The notes: a model not told the origin generated them from the letters alone. Counted from the first letter of the stretch, positions 46,554 to 57,877 are shown. The stretch: 64,000 nt of DNA from Caprella mutica (GCA_947561585.1 CANNZV010000502.1:1-64000); one strand, 5' to 3'. Numbers and translations: made by a program.

Positions 46554-47277
46554 TATATAATTTATTGTATATTATATATTATTAAAATTAATGGTCAAAA
46601 TATGCTATTTATAATTAATAAATACCATTTAAATCAATTTCAGGAAAGACTTAATTTAACTCTTTAATAATTAAATTTTCATTCAAATTGACTTGCTATT
46701 TTTTTTACATATTTGATAAATTCAGTTATTATAAATAATTATTGCAATTAAAAATGCCCCACTGCGAATATTTACATATGTATTAATAATTTAAATTTAT
46801 CAATAATTTTAAAAATCAATACTGTTTGGTAATATTTAAAAAAAGTAATTATAGATACACTATCATATGATTCATTTAATTGCACTGGGTCAGTGTAATT
46901 AATTATGTTTATTTTTTTATCTAATTCAAAATAGTGTATATTTTTTATCTGTATTTCCTATTTGGTGGAATGGCAGCAAGTGTTCAGTAATATTCTAACA
47001 TATGTTTATATATAATATCCAATAGAGTAATAAAGGTTCGAGTCCAGCTGTGAACCAGAATATAACACGTCGTTTAAATGTTCTTTGTATTTTAAATTTA
47101 AATAATATTTAATTTATTTCCAATAGTTTCTATTTCATGGTTGTATCTAAAAATGAGAATGTATTTTTTTGAAAAAGATATTTAAATCTGTATTCATTTT
47201 ATTTTTATAATAACAATCCATAATTAAATATTTAAATATCATATATTCTTCGATTCCCGAATAACTTAACGAAAAAA
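46554..47277. other. AT-rich spacer with a tRNA-like B box
   Basis: GGTTCGAGTCC at 47034-47044 fits the RNA polymerase III B box. A weak A-box-like TGGCAGCAAGTG lies about 60 bp upstream. There is no cloverleaf, so no tRNA is called. A decayed tRNA-derived SINE is possible. Confidence 0.3.
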
Positions 47278-47336
47278 AGTTATGGTGGGGCCATAGAAGA
47301 TTCTCTCATTTCAATCTTCAATGGTCTACCATAATT
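47278..47336. mobile_element. Family F hairpin element, single copy
   Basis: AGTTATGGTGGGGCCATAGA plus AGATT faces CAATCTTCAATGG and CTACCATAATT after a centre of about ten bases. About 59 bp, with a diverged right arm. Confidence 0.8.
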
Positions 47337-47407
47337 TTTCTTTGGGTACGGATGAATGGCTACCCCAATTTCCATGTTTTAGGCTTAGTGGCTATTAATA
47401 AATGGCT

Positions 47408-47483
47408 AGCGTATTCCACGCTAAACACGCCAGTGGCAATAGCGTATTCCACGCTAAACACGCCAGTGGCAATAGCGTATGTA
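47408..47483 (+). repeat. 33-bp tandem duplication
   Basis: Two full copies and the start of a third of a GC-richer unit, GCGTATTCCACGCTAAACAC plus GCCAGTGGCAATA. Each contains the inverted pair GCGT/ACGC. Confidence 0.9.
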
Positions 47484-47619
47484 CTTCATACCACTGGGAT
47501 CAATAAACTTATAGGGGTATTATTTACCCGGTAAATAAAGCTAGCTTATCACAAGTAAAATAGTGGTCATTAAACGGCAACGCTCAATAAACCCATAAGT
47601 TGAATTACTGTTGCTCATA

Positions 47620-47765
47620 TCATGATATGATAACTCATACTATGATTATGAAAACTCATACTATGATTATGATAACTCATACTATGATTATGATAACTCA
47701 TACTATGATTATGAGAACTCATACTATGATATGAATTCTCATAAAATGATTATGAACACTATGAG
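47620..47765 (+). repeat. 21-bp tandem repeat
   Basis: About seven copies of CTCATACTATGATTATGATA plus A, with minor variants. Confidence 0.9.
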
Positions 47766-48098
47766 AATATATGATAATGAGTGCAATATTTAATCTCTTT
47801 TTTTTTATCATAATGAGTAAGATTTAAATTGGTATACAGAATAAATTTATAAAATTACCCCATGGAAATAATTATTATATATCATTGATATTTGGTAAAT
47901 TAATGGATGTTTCTATTTTAAAAGGAGTCCATTTTACTTCTATATATCATTTGTTCAATAATAGGTAATACACAATAGGTTGTTATGATTACTTTTCATT
48001 ATTTACCATGGTGTGTTATACCTCATCTATTGTTTATTTACTGACTCTGTTTCTTCAGTTTTTCTTCACTTCCGACTTTACTTTTTATGACGATACGC

Positions 48099-49555
48099 TC
48101 AGGTATATCGCTACACAGGTATATCGCTACACAGGTATATCGCTACACAGGTATATTGCTACACAGGTATATTGCTACACAGGTATATTGCTACACAGGT
48201 ATATTGCTACACAGGTATATCGCTACACAGGTATATCGCTACACAGGTATATCGCTACACAGGTATATTGCTACACAGGTATATTGCTACACAGGTATAT
48301 TGCTACACAGGTATATCGCTACACAGGTATATTGCTACACAGGTATATTGCTACACAGGTATATTGCTACACAGGTACATTGCTACACAGGTATATTGCT
48401 ACACAGGTATATCGCTACACAGGTATATTGCTACACAGGTATATTGCTACACAGGTATATTGCTACACAGGTACATTGCTACACAGGTATATCGCTACAC
48501 AGGTATATTGCTACACAGGTATATTGCTACACAGGTATATCGCTACACAGGTATATTGCTACACAGGTATATTGCTACACAGGTATATCGCTACACAGGT
48601 ATATTGCTACACAGGTATATTGCTACACAGGTATATCGCTACACAGGTATATTGCTACACAGGTATATTGCTACACAGGTATATCGCTACACAGGTATAT
48701 TGCTACACAGGTATATTGCTACACAGGTATATTGCTACACAGGTACATTGCTGCACAGGTATATTGCTACACAGGTATATCGCTACACAGGTATATTGCT
48801 ACACAGGTATATTGCTACACAGGTATATCGCTACACAGGTATATTGCTACACAGGTATATTGCTACACAGGTATATTGCTACACAGGTATATTGCTACAC
48901 AGGTATATCGCTACACAGGTATATTGCTACACAGGTATATTGCTACACAGGTATATTGCTACACAGGTATATTGCTACACAGGTACATTGCTACACAGGT
49001 ATATTGCTACACAGGTATATCGCTACACAGGTATATTGCTACACAGGTATATTGCTAAACAGGTATATCGCTACACAGGTATATTGCTACACAGGTATAT
49101 TGCTACACAGGTATATTGCTACACAGGTACATTGCTACACAGGTATATTGCTACACAGGTATATCGCTACACAGGTATATTGCTACACAGGTATATTGCT
49201 ACACAGGTATATCGCTACACAGGTATATTGCTACACAGGTATATTGCTACACAGGTATATCGCTACACAGGTATATTGCTACACAGGTATATCGCTACAC
49301 AGGTATATTGCTACACAGGTATATTGCTACACAGGTATATTGCTACACAGGTATATCGCTACACAGGTATATTGCTACACAGGTATATCGCTACACAGGT
49401 ATATTGCTACACAGGTATATCGCTACACAGGTATATCGCTACACAGGTATATTGCTACACAGGTATATCGCTACTCAGGTATATCGCTACACAGGTATAT
49501 CGCTACACAGGTATATCGCTACACAGGTATATCGCTACACAGGTATATCGCTACA
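48099..49555 (+). repeat. 16-bp minisatellite array, open in all three forward frames
   Basis: About 91 copies of the 16-bp unit GTATATTGCTACACAG or GTATATCGCTACACAG. The unit contains no stop in any + frame, so frames of 300-520 codons run through it. They are repeat products, not genes. The ATCG/ATTG alternation is a CpG/TpG change. The GTACATTGC variant recurs at 48375, 48471, 48743, 48983 and 49127, always a whole number of units apart. Confidence 0.97.
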
Positions 49556-49915
49556 TGTTTACCTGCCTAAAAAGCTTACAATTAATTAGTAAATTTCTAT
49601 GACTATAATCGTTATTTTATTGAATTAAATTTTAATACGCATGAAGTGCTTTAATTATAGAAGAAATATATACTGTAATCTCGGTATAAGTATTGATATC
49701 AGTGTTTGTTAAATTTACTATTTTCCATTATAATAATTAATTAAACAATGTAAAATATTTAAATAATTACCGTGATATTTAAGTATAATAAATGTTCTTA
49801 TTTCTTGTTTTTATTTAATAATAGATAGTATCATACATAGTAAATGCTCTAGAAATGAAACAAATATCTTGTAGAAATTCTATATCTAATACAACCTAAT
49901 TTCCCGATATTTTAT
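49556..49915. other. AT-rich spacer
   Basis: Nothing recognised. Confidence 0.35.
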
Positions 49916-51638
49916 CTAACTAATATCGACGTGACATGGTTCCATGCACCGCGCATAATGTCTCCACGCATTAAAATGCAATCTGGGTGCAGGTCGATAA
50001 CTGTTAGTAATTGGTTCACAGGGTTCTTTGTGAGCCACATGCAAGCACCGTGGTTCGTCACGGTTCGGAACCACCCAATGGTTCATCAGCTGGATTACAG
50101 ACGAGGGATCCCAATCCTCATTACTCCGATGTATGAAGAACAGACGTCTATTGATTCGTATTTTAGCTGATTCTGGAGGAAACAAAGGGTTGAATCTTGA
50201 ATTTAACATGTCAAAAAAAAAAACTGAAAGTTGAATTAAGAATGATTAGTATTTATAGTAGAGGCAAAATCTAAGGAAGGAATTATGTGGATGGTATATA
50301 TAAACTTTCACTTGGACTATACCGCTGAAAATTCTCCATATCTTAAATAGGAATTAACAGATGGAATATAATCAGACACTCATTCTTTCACACAGAAAGT
50401 GAGATGGCGGCGCTTCTGTGTGTTGTTCTACTACACAGAAGGTTCTCCCCCATTCTGTGTACAAGAGATCTCCTTTTTCCCACATCTTTTCCCTCGTGCG
50501 TCAGAGAACCATTCTCACAGTCCCTGATAACAAAAACTGTTGGAAGGGGAGTGAAAGAGGAGAGGAGGATCCCCTGCGGAACTGTTCATTCGCTTTGGCT
50601 CTAGAGGGAGGGAGAGAGGGACCTAAAAGTAACCAGAGATTGATATGGCGGTACACTTCCCCCCTCCTTTCAAAATAGTCCCTAGCAGTAAACATACAAC
50701 ACTGAGTGCTTTCCCTTGGTTCTACCATAAAATCACAAGAGTTTATCAAAATTTCTTTAACGTATGAACCAATAAGGGGTTTAATAAAATTTATGATTTT
50801 TAAAATTGTATTTCGATCGAGTCACTTATTGTCGTATATGGATGATCTTTTTATCCTAGATTATAATCACCGATCAGCGTCTAGAATTTCTGTGTGGGGA
50901 ATAACAGGTTGTTTTCCTAATTCTGTCAGAGCGAGTTTGTAGAATTGTTCAGCCTTAGTAGGTATGATGAAAAGACGTGTCCTAGAAGATGATTGAAAGT
51001 TGGTGTCCATTGACGAACTAAAAGGATGGCTCCTCCGTCTTCTTGTAGACCATTTGGCCTTTCTTCATTCGGGCTTTCTTCAAAGGAAGAGGAAAGGTAA
51101 GACCCGCAGATTAGGACCATAGGAAGACAATTAGAGAATTCTTGCTGCTACCATTCTTTCTCCCGTGAAAACATCAGCCAAGATCTCAGTTATCGGGAGT
51201 GTTTGAGAATAATATAATCCTCGTATGAAAAGATAGATGGTGGTCGTAATGGAATAGTTCATCACAATGAATCGGTTCAAAAGAATCACACAAAGAATAT
51301 TTGGGTGAAAAAATGAACCGATTCGTTCACATGATTAAAGTTTGATAAGTATTTGTATTTTTTGTAAATTGGTCCAAATTTTAAAAGTTTTGTTCTTAGT
51401 CTGTACTTACCCATCTTTAATGTTCCAATAATCAATTTTTTGTATATGAATATTTTGATGAACTTTCATATACTGTAGATATACTAATATAATATATAAA
51501 AAAATATATTACATGAATTGAAATAAATTTTAAAAAATGTACAAATTTTGAATCACTAATTTTAAAAACAATAATTTATCCAATTTAATTACACAGTAAA
51601 TTAATTTATTCTCCAAATACATTATTAGCCAAAAATAA
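49916..51638. other. Less AT-rich region with overlapping short open frames
   Basis: 49916-50209 is open on both strands (97 codons minus, 79 codons plus). 50404-51120 holds several frames of 64-86 codons, the first starting GAGATGGCGGCGCTTC, which resembles a YY1/Pho-type site. None shows a recognisable domain or clear splice structure. Regulatory DNA, an unrecognised exon or old transposon sequence are all possible. Confidence 0.3.
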
Positions 51639-51697
51639 AGTTATAGTGGGGCTATAGCAGATCAATCATTCTTAATCTTCTATGGCCCCATCATAAT
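51639..51697. mobile_element. Family F hairpin element, single copy
   Basis: AGTTATAGTGGGGCTATAGC and a CTTAATCTTCTATGGCCCCA plus TCATAA right arm, separated by about 12 bases. The left arm has three changes from consensus. Confidence 0.8.
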
Positions 51698-51789
51698 CTT
51701 CTCCTAACACTTGCTTAATTACCATTCCATGCATACTTTATTATAGGGCAATTAATGTATTGACATATGTATCGGTATATACTCAGTAA

Positions 51790-52048
51790 AGGGCCGTACG
51801 CACGTACGGTTTTTTAAGTCTTTCCACCAGACTTTTTGCTAAGCTCCTCCTACTTTTTCCACGAGAATAAAAGAAAAAACGATATAATTATTATATATGT
51901 GATACCTGCAGGTATTATGGATACCAACTGAAATAAATAATAATTGTATCCCTTTTTCTTTTATTCTCGTGGAAAAAGTAGGAGGAGCTTAGCAAAAAGA
52001 AAAAAGTCTGGTGGAAAGACTTAAAAAACCGTACGTGTGTACGGCCCT
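51790..52048. mobile_element. Family G MITE (PIF/Harbinger-like), 259 bp
   Basis: Terminal inverted repeats of about 90 bp start AGGGCCGTACGCACGTACGG and continue through AAGTCTTTCCACCAGAC and CTCCTCCTACTTTTTCC. The two arms differ by one base near the tip (GCACG/ACACG) and one short insertion of about seven bases. TAA is present on both sides (51787-51789 and 52049-52051). Three-base TWA target duplications are typical of PIF/Harbinger. The centre contains core C (51900-51930), otherwise found in family A. There is no transposase frame. Confidence 0.88.
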
Positions 52049-52631
52049 TAACACAGTTTTTTTAACCCTCTCCCTCCTGACGGCAGCTGCAGTGTAATTA
52101 TATGCTATTTTAACATGCTAAACATGGAACATGACGGAAATACCCGCTCTGGGCCACAGACAGCAAAATTATTTTTTTAAAGTTATATACATATTGTGAC
52201 TCTAATAAGATTCTGTCTAAAAAAATACATATGCAAATGAATTTTCAGGAAAGAAAGGGTTAGAAGGTAATTACCGTTACTCATCAACACTTGTATAGCA
52301 AAGCCTTTTTATTGTTTTGAAATGCCTTAGTCCAAAACAGGGACAGATGTGCGGTAAATGGTGGGTCTAACCCTCTATCGCCTAGTGTACCTTTTCTAAC
52401 ACTCAGTTAAGTAATAAATATAAGAACTAGAAAGGAGTAATCTAAGAATTATTTATTGTATTAAACTTTCATAGAAATTATTTTAACTGTTTTATTATAT
52501 ATTATTTGTCTTTATATTAAAATAAAAGTTGATCCTAAATTTGGAATATTTGAATTTATTTGAAATATTTAAAAAATAAACTATCTATTTTCCTAAATGG
52601 TGTTTGTCATATTTTCATCAATTATTTTCGG
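52049..52631. other. AT-rich spacer
   Basis: Nothing recognised. Confidence 0.35.
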
Positions 52632-52870
52632 TGGCCGGAAATTTTGGTCTCGGAATATTCGGTCTTGAAATTTCGGTCTCAGAATTATAAATGACCTCTC
52701 AGCATAAATGACCTTAGTTTGCTGTATTCGCTAGTTTGTTGTACTGCACACTTCATGATTGTTTAATGACCTGGCAGGAGAGTTGGGGGCAGTACGCCCC
52801 CCAATACATCTAATTCATTTTTTTATTTATAACGGAGACCGAATATTCCGAGACAGAATTTTCCGCTCAA
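52632..52870. mobile_element. Possible MITE with a perfect 19-bp inverted repeat
   Basis: GTCTCGGAATATTCGGTCT at 52647-52665 and its exact reverse complement AGACCGAATATTCCGAGAC at 52836-52854. The match extends imperfectly outward to about 34 bp (GGCCGGAAATTTTG against a CAGAATTTTCCGCTC end). GGTCTC/GAGACC-type pieces recur nearby at about 52674 and 53035. No target duplication could be fixed. Confidence 0.55.
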
Positions 52871-53149
52871 ATCTCATGTTGAAGAAATGTCAAAACATGT
52901 CAAAATTACTAATGTTACGTAACATTTTATATAGGGTGATGAATTCATCCTCTTTTAATAAATAAACTACACATTTTAGTACTCATAATTTAACCTTTTT
53001 CTATTATTGTTCTTTATTAACACCATTATGAACTGAGACCGAATTTTCCAGTACCGGAATTTCCTAGAACCGTTATTTTCCTACTATGAATTAAATACCA
53101 AAATACTTTGAAGAGTTAAGGATGTCCTCTTCGCAGGAATCAAATTACA

Positions 53150-53290
53150 AGTAAGATTTACCTCCTTTTTATCGAAAGGTTCCACTTTATTTATCATATA
53201 ATTAAGTATATTATGAATATAATTTTATTTTGATTATGTTTTTTTATAGGATCGAAAATTTGAAATTGTCCGATAATTCAGAACTTAGCC
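53150..53290. mobile_element. Family A MITE, copy A13, eroded
   Basis: Left arm is degenerate (ATCGAAAGGTTCCACTTTAT). The right arm, AGGATCGAAAATTTGAAATT, is followed by GTCCGATAATTCAGAACTTA then GCC and TA. Confidence 0.65.
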
Positions 53291-53510
53291 TAGCTGGGGA
53301 AATACGCAATAATTTTCGTCCTTCAGTGTAAGAGTATCATCTTCCATTTCCCCAATTGAATGTGTTAAATGTGCTGTACATAGAGTACATTGATTATACT
53401 AACAACATGGATATAGATGGGGCCAATATTAAATATATTATTAATATAATATTAAAATAGGAATGATAACATAATATTATTTTTATAGAAAATTGTATGA
53501 TGAGACCCTA

Positions 53511-54172
53511 ACTGTAGATACTGTAGATAGAGGCCTGTAGATACTGTATAGAGAGGCCTGTAGACACTGTAGATAGAGGCCTGTTGACACTGTAGATAGA
53601 GGCCTGTAGACAGTGTAGATAGAGGCCTGTAGACAGTGTAGATAGAGGCCTGTAGACAGTGTAGATAGAGGCCTGTAGACAATGTAGATAGAGGCCTGTA
53701 GATACTGTAGATAGAGGCCTGTAGACAGTGTAGATAGAGACCTGTAGACACTGTAGATAGAGGCCTGTAGATACTGTAGATAGAGACCTGTAGATACTGT
53801 AGATAGAGGCCTGTAGACAGTGTAGATAGAGGCCTGTAGACACTGTAGATACAGGCCTGTAGACACTGTAGATAGAGGCCTGTAGACAGTGTAGATAGAG
53901 GCCTGTAGACACTGTAGATAGAGGCCTGTAGACACTGTAGATAGAGGCCTGTAGACACTGTAGATAGAGGCCTGTAGACACTGTAGATAGAGGCCTGTAG
54001 ACACTGTAGATAAAGGCCTGTAGATACTGTAGATAGAGACCTGTAGACACTGTAGATAGAGGCCTGTAGACACTGTAGATAGAGGCCTGTAGATACTGTA
54101 GATAGAGGCCTGTAGACAGTGTAGATAGAGACCTGTAGACAGTGTAGATAGAGGCCTCTAGACACTGTAGAT
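53511..54172 (-). repeat. 23-bp minisatellite array
   Basis: About 28 copies of GTAGATAGAGGCCTGTAGAC plus ACT or AGT. Variants ATACT, ACACT and ACAGT alternate. It is open in all three minus-strand frames (Ser-Ile-Tyr-Ser-Val-Tyr-Arg runs), which are repeat products. Confidence 0.96.
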
Positions 54173-54497
54173 GATTAGGTCGTGTTACAGTTCAGGTTGT
54201 TCAAGGAGGACTTTTCTGTGTGATGTAAGCAATATTTAGTTACGAGATATCTGGTTACAGTCGTATCCTGTAAGTTCTTTGTCACTGTACACACTCTTTC
54301 AAGTACACAGGGGGTGTGTTAATGTGTATTAATTACACTCACAGTCTATCTAGTGAAGAATATACACATATACATATGTATTACTTTGATATATCCAAAG
54401 TAACAGGTTTATTATAATTAATCGATTTTAAATTTATTAAAAAAAAAAATCAATTTAACATTCGATTTTTGTTGATTATATAATCTCCAGAGTATAT
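54173..54497. other. Unassigned AT-rich sequence
   Basis: Nothing recognised. Confidence 0.3.
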
Positions 54498-54565
54498 AAT
54501 TATGGTAGGGCCATAGAAGATTAAGTAAGGCACCCTCTTTAATCCTCTATCACCCCACCGTTATT
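54498..54565. mobile_element. Family F hairpin element, single copy
   Basis: AATTATGGTAGGGCCATAGA plus AGATTAAG faces TTTAATCCTCTATCACCCCA and CCGTTATT. About 68 bp, with more mismatches in the right arm. Confidence 0.78.
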
Positions 54566-55154
54566 TCCTTTCAACGTATCTCCTATCTATAAATTACGTT
54601 CTAACCACTCGTAACACGTTCCACGTTTCTCCTATCTTTAAAATCCGTTCAAGTAAACCACTCCTACACGTTCAACCCTCAACCTTATGTAAGGCAGCTT
54701 AGTGGGCTCACGGAGCATATCCCACGGAGGGTAATTATCTCCCTGCTTAATCCCAGAGTATCTCAGGGCCGCCATACAAACCCTGACATAATTTATACGA
54801 GTAGAGCTACACTGCAGACGCATTCGCACTGAAATTACCTACCTTTAAAACTCTACGGTCTTGAAGAAAATTTCGGTCAAAATATAAAAAAGTTTATTGG
54901 AAAATATAGAGAAAAAGAGTTAATTTTTTCTCTAAGGCTTCTTTACTAATTTTCACTGTACTTGATTGTAAGTTGATCGTAATTGAAGTTACAGTATTTC
55001 CGTGTCTAAGATTATGAATTTGTTTTTAAATGTAACTGCTTATATAATAATTTATTTGACCATTAGAAAGTAAAATTTTAAAGTTTGGTTAGTTAACTAT
55101 TGAAGAAATGAATCAATAAATTAATTCATTCGTATTGGACACATACCGATCATG
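54566..55154. other. Unassigned sequence
   Basis: The 63-codon minus-strand frame at 54638-54829 has no recognisable domain. Confidence 0.3.
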
Positions 55155-55353
55155 AGTATTAATACTTGGGTATTACTAAGTTGATACTCGGGTATTAATA
55201 CTAGAGTATTACTACTCAGATATTAATGACTCGAGTATTAATACCGGAGTAGCAATACTTGAGTATTACTACTCGATTATTAATATTCGCGCATTAATAC
55301 TCGGTATTAATACTTGAGTATTAATACTTGGGTATTACTACTCGGGTATTAAT
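55155..55353. repeat. Palindromic ACTCG-GTATTA tandem repeat
   Basis: About 16 degenerate units of 12-14 bp such as TACTCGGGTATTA and ACTCGAGTATTAATA. Adjacent units form small palindromes (ATTAATACTCG facing CGAGTATTAAT). Confidence 0.85.
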
Positions 55354-55634
55354 ATTAACGTCTACTCCATGAACTAAAAGTTCAAAAATAGAATAAAAAG
55401 AAAACTCTAACAGAACACCAAATTGTTTCATTACATCAAGTACACAAACAGTGTTCGGATTAACTGTTTCAACAGGCCTCATCAACAGTCTCTTGAATTC
55501 CTGAGAGTGTAACAGGATAGGCCAACAGTTAACAGAGATAGACTGTTATCCTGTTGAGGGAAAGCCATACCCCTACCTTCCCCCACTCGTACTTCTCCCC
55601 CTGTATCCCTAAGCTCATTACGACCCCCACCACC

Positions 55635-55668
55635 GGGGGGAGGGGGAGGGGGGTTTGGTGGAGAGGGG
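55635..55668 (+). other. G-quadruplex-type G-run cluster
   Basis: GGGGGGAGGGGGAGGGGGG at 55635-55653 followed by TTTGG, TGG and AGAGGGG gives four or more G-runs with one-base loops on the + strand, in an otherwise AT-rich window. Confidence 0.75.
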
Positions 55669-55711
55669 TGTTGCAACTTAGATGAGTGGCTTTCAGTGGT
55701 GATTGTAGTGG

Positions 55712-55883
55712 GGGTAAGTTATGAGTTATTGAACTGTTTCACATTTACGATCACACAAGAAATAGAATATAATTTAACTGATTATTTTAAAACGTATCCA
55801 TGATACCTGCAGGTATCATGGATGCGATTAAAATAAAACTTCAATAGTATATTTCTACTCATATCTGGTAATTGTACTTTACC
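55712..55883. mobile_element. Family A MITE, copy A14, with core C
   Basis: GGGGTAAGTTATGAGTTATT and TTTCACATTTACGATCACAC at the left. Core C at 55793-55826 (CGTATCCATGATACCTGCAG facing its inverse) is almost perfectly palindromic. The right end (GTACTTTACC) is degenerate. Confidence 0.75.
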
Positions 55884-56902
55884 ATACTTTCTTTTAGATA
55901 TTAAAATATAATAAGAGATTTATTATTAAATAATTGCAATTATTATTTTGAGATGTGAGAGAAACGTTTATCAACGTACGAACGAACGTCAGAACAAGTT
56001 TGGAGAGGTGTCTGGTAGAACGTGTCTGTGGAAAGGGAGGAGAAGAAAGAAGAGAGTGTGTGGGGAAGAGAGAATCATTGGGTACAATCTAAAGGAATTA
56101 CGACCTAGTAAGAAATCCATAGATTTGGGGATTTATTCCACATATTTAAAACAAAATGGAAAAAAATCCATAGATCTGTTGATTTATAAAATCCACAGTT
56201 ATAGAAAAATCCATAGATTCTGGAAAAAACAACTTAGAATTGGAACAATTACAAAAAATTCTACGGATGTAAAATGCTTATAAAATCCGCAGATCTAGAA
56301 AATAAAAAGAAAAAAACATAATTTTTTTTAAAGACTGAACAGATAGAAGATGTTTACATAATTTTTGCAATTTTGTTTACATATGTAAACAAATTATAAC
56401 TATCTAAAAAAAAACCTATCTCTATATCCATAACAATATGATTTTTCCTCAGAACCATAACAATTTGAACCACCCGAACCATAACAATTATAACAATCCC
56501 ATGCTTTCATACCACATAAAATAATAACTACGAATTATTTTCTTCTCCCGCCACTTTCGTAGGAGTGAACAACCACCACCAAATTTCCCTGAATCCTTCA
56601 CAACAAGTCCCTAAAATTTAGCGTGACGACGCTATCTTTCACGCTAACGCGCTATCGCTACGAACAGAAACGCTATCGCCGGTCAAGCCGAGCTTCAATT
56701 ACGCAGATAACATCTTCAACTCTTTTGCTCGTACACACCCAACTAGAAACAACAAAAAGAACTAGACAATTTCCAGTGCTTGCGGTTGTCAGAATAAAAA
56801 AAATGTTGTCATCGATGATAAAAAGATTATGTGAAAAAAATAGAAAGTTAGGTTATATATTTCCTAATTACAAAATTCATAAAAATATTTTTTTTTACTG
56901 CA
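55884..56902. other. Unassigned sequence with degenerate ATCCATAGAT repeats
   Basis: 56110-56285 contains several AAATCCATAGAT-type strings at irregular spacing. The frames at 55948-56283 (111 codons) and 56623-56952 (109 codons) have no recognisable domain, and the second runs into family A copy A15. No gene is supported. Confidence 0.35.
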
Positions 56903-57004
56903 GGGTAAGTTCCCAGTTCTCGGACGGTTCTACATTTTCGATCATACCATAACAAAAATTCGAAATAAATACCAATCGTAATTTGATATAAATTTGAAAC
57001 TCTT

Positions 57005-57138
57005 AAAATCTATCGTCTTTCGTCGGACAACCATGACGATAATATTTTAAATTATGATATTTTACGATAAAATACCATTGATATTTACCGTAATGGACAA
57101 TAACAAACAATCTGCTAATTCAACATACCCCATACTGG
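57005..57138. repeat. Dispersed family D, copy D5 (inside A15)
   Basis: Contains CTTTCGTCGGACAACCATGA, TTACGATAAAATACCATTGA and TTTACCGTAATGGACAATAA, then a degenerate CATACTGG end, in the same order as D2 and D6. Confidence 0.7.
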
Positions 57139-57476
57139 CCACCATATATAAATACAGCAAGCAACATTTCTGGCGCTAGTGGTTCATATTTTACCGTGTC
57201 TGAGGTATGTGTTGGTACACTTATGTGTGTCCTAACCTGATGTGGAATCACCACCAAAATTATCAGTCAACATCGAGGAAAAATAGGAGAAAATTCTTCA
57301 GATTGTATTACAAAAAGAAAGAGTTTGAAGTGAATTATTTGAAATTGCTGAGGATAATTTGATATCTCATTTTAACCAATCGTGTAAAACAGTTTAAGTG
57401 ACTATGAACACTAAAATGGTAGAAATATTTTTTTCATGAATAAAGATCGTAACTAATAATGAATGCTGCAAAAAAG

Positions 57477-57760
57477 GACAGGGAATCAAATGACCGGAGC
57501 TTTAATGAGCGAGAATCAAATGAACGGGAATCAGTTAACTGGGAATCAAATGAACGGAAGTTAGATGACCGGGAATCAAATGACCGGAGCTTAAATGACC
57601 GAGAATCAAATGAACGGGAATCATTTGACTGGGAATCAAATGAACAGAAGTTAAATGACCGGGAATCAAATGACCGGAGCTTAAATGATCGAGAATCAAA
57701 TGAGCGGGAATCAAATGAACGGAAGTTAAATGACCGGGAATCAAATGACCGGGAATCAAT
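57477..57760 (+). repeat. 15-bp minisatellite inside A15
   Basis: About 19 copies of a 15-bp unit of type GGGAATCAAATGACC, with GAGAATCAAATGAACG and GGAGCTTAAATGACC variants in alternating order. The period is a multiple of three, hence the false Asn-Glu-Arg-Glu-Ser frame. Confidence 0.94.
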
Positions 57761-57877
57761 AAATTGATCGGTACCTTCAGGTATCATGGATACCAATTAA
57801 ATTAACGAGTTAAAATGTTAGTAATATATTTTATATGAACAAGAATGTGAAAGCGTCCGATAACTCGTAACCAACCC

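Larger units (their letters stand above)
56903..57877. mobile_element. Family A element, composite copy A15
   Basis: Left arm GGGTAAGTTCCCAGTTCTCG and GACGGTTCTACATTTTCGAT. The right arm is AAGCGTCCGATAACTCGTAA then CCAACCC. 975 bp lie between the ends, against about 160 bp for a plain copy. Inside are a family D segment (57005-57138), unassigned DNA, a 15-bp array (57477-57760) and a core C half (57771-57803). Flanks are CA and TG rather than TA. Confidence 0.7.

Noticed and set aside
47034..47044. tRNA gene
   Set aside because: Only a B box is present. No acceptor or anticodon stems can be formed around it.
48008..49602. Open frames of 323-520 codons
   Set aside because: They are translations of a 16-bp tandem repeat that lacks stops in every forward frame. 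No start context, domain or non-repeat body.
49916..50209. 97-codon minus-strand frame overlapping a 79-codon plus-strand frame
   Set aside because: Both strands are open over the same stretch and neither peptide is recognisable. Too weak to call.
50404..50749. Possible first exon starting at GAGATGGCGGC
   Set aside because: The YY1-like context is suggestive, but there are overlapping frames on both strands, no domain and no clear downstream exon.
53452..54165. Minus-strand frames of 180-237 codons
   Set aside because: 23-bp repeat open in three frames. No protein features.
55948..56952. Two frames of about 110 codons
   Set aside because: Lys/Arg-rich peptides over degenerate repeats. The second runs into the arm of a family A element.
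57434..57796. Arg/Ser/Asp/Phe frames on both strands
   Set aside because: 15-bp minisatellite inside a mobile element.
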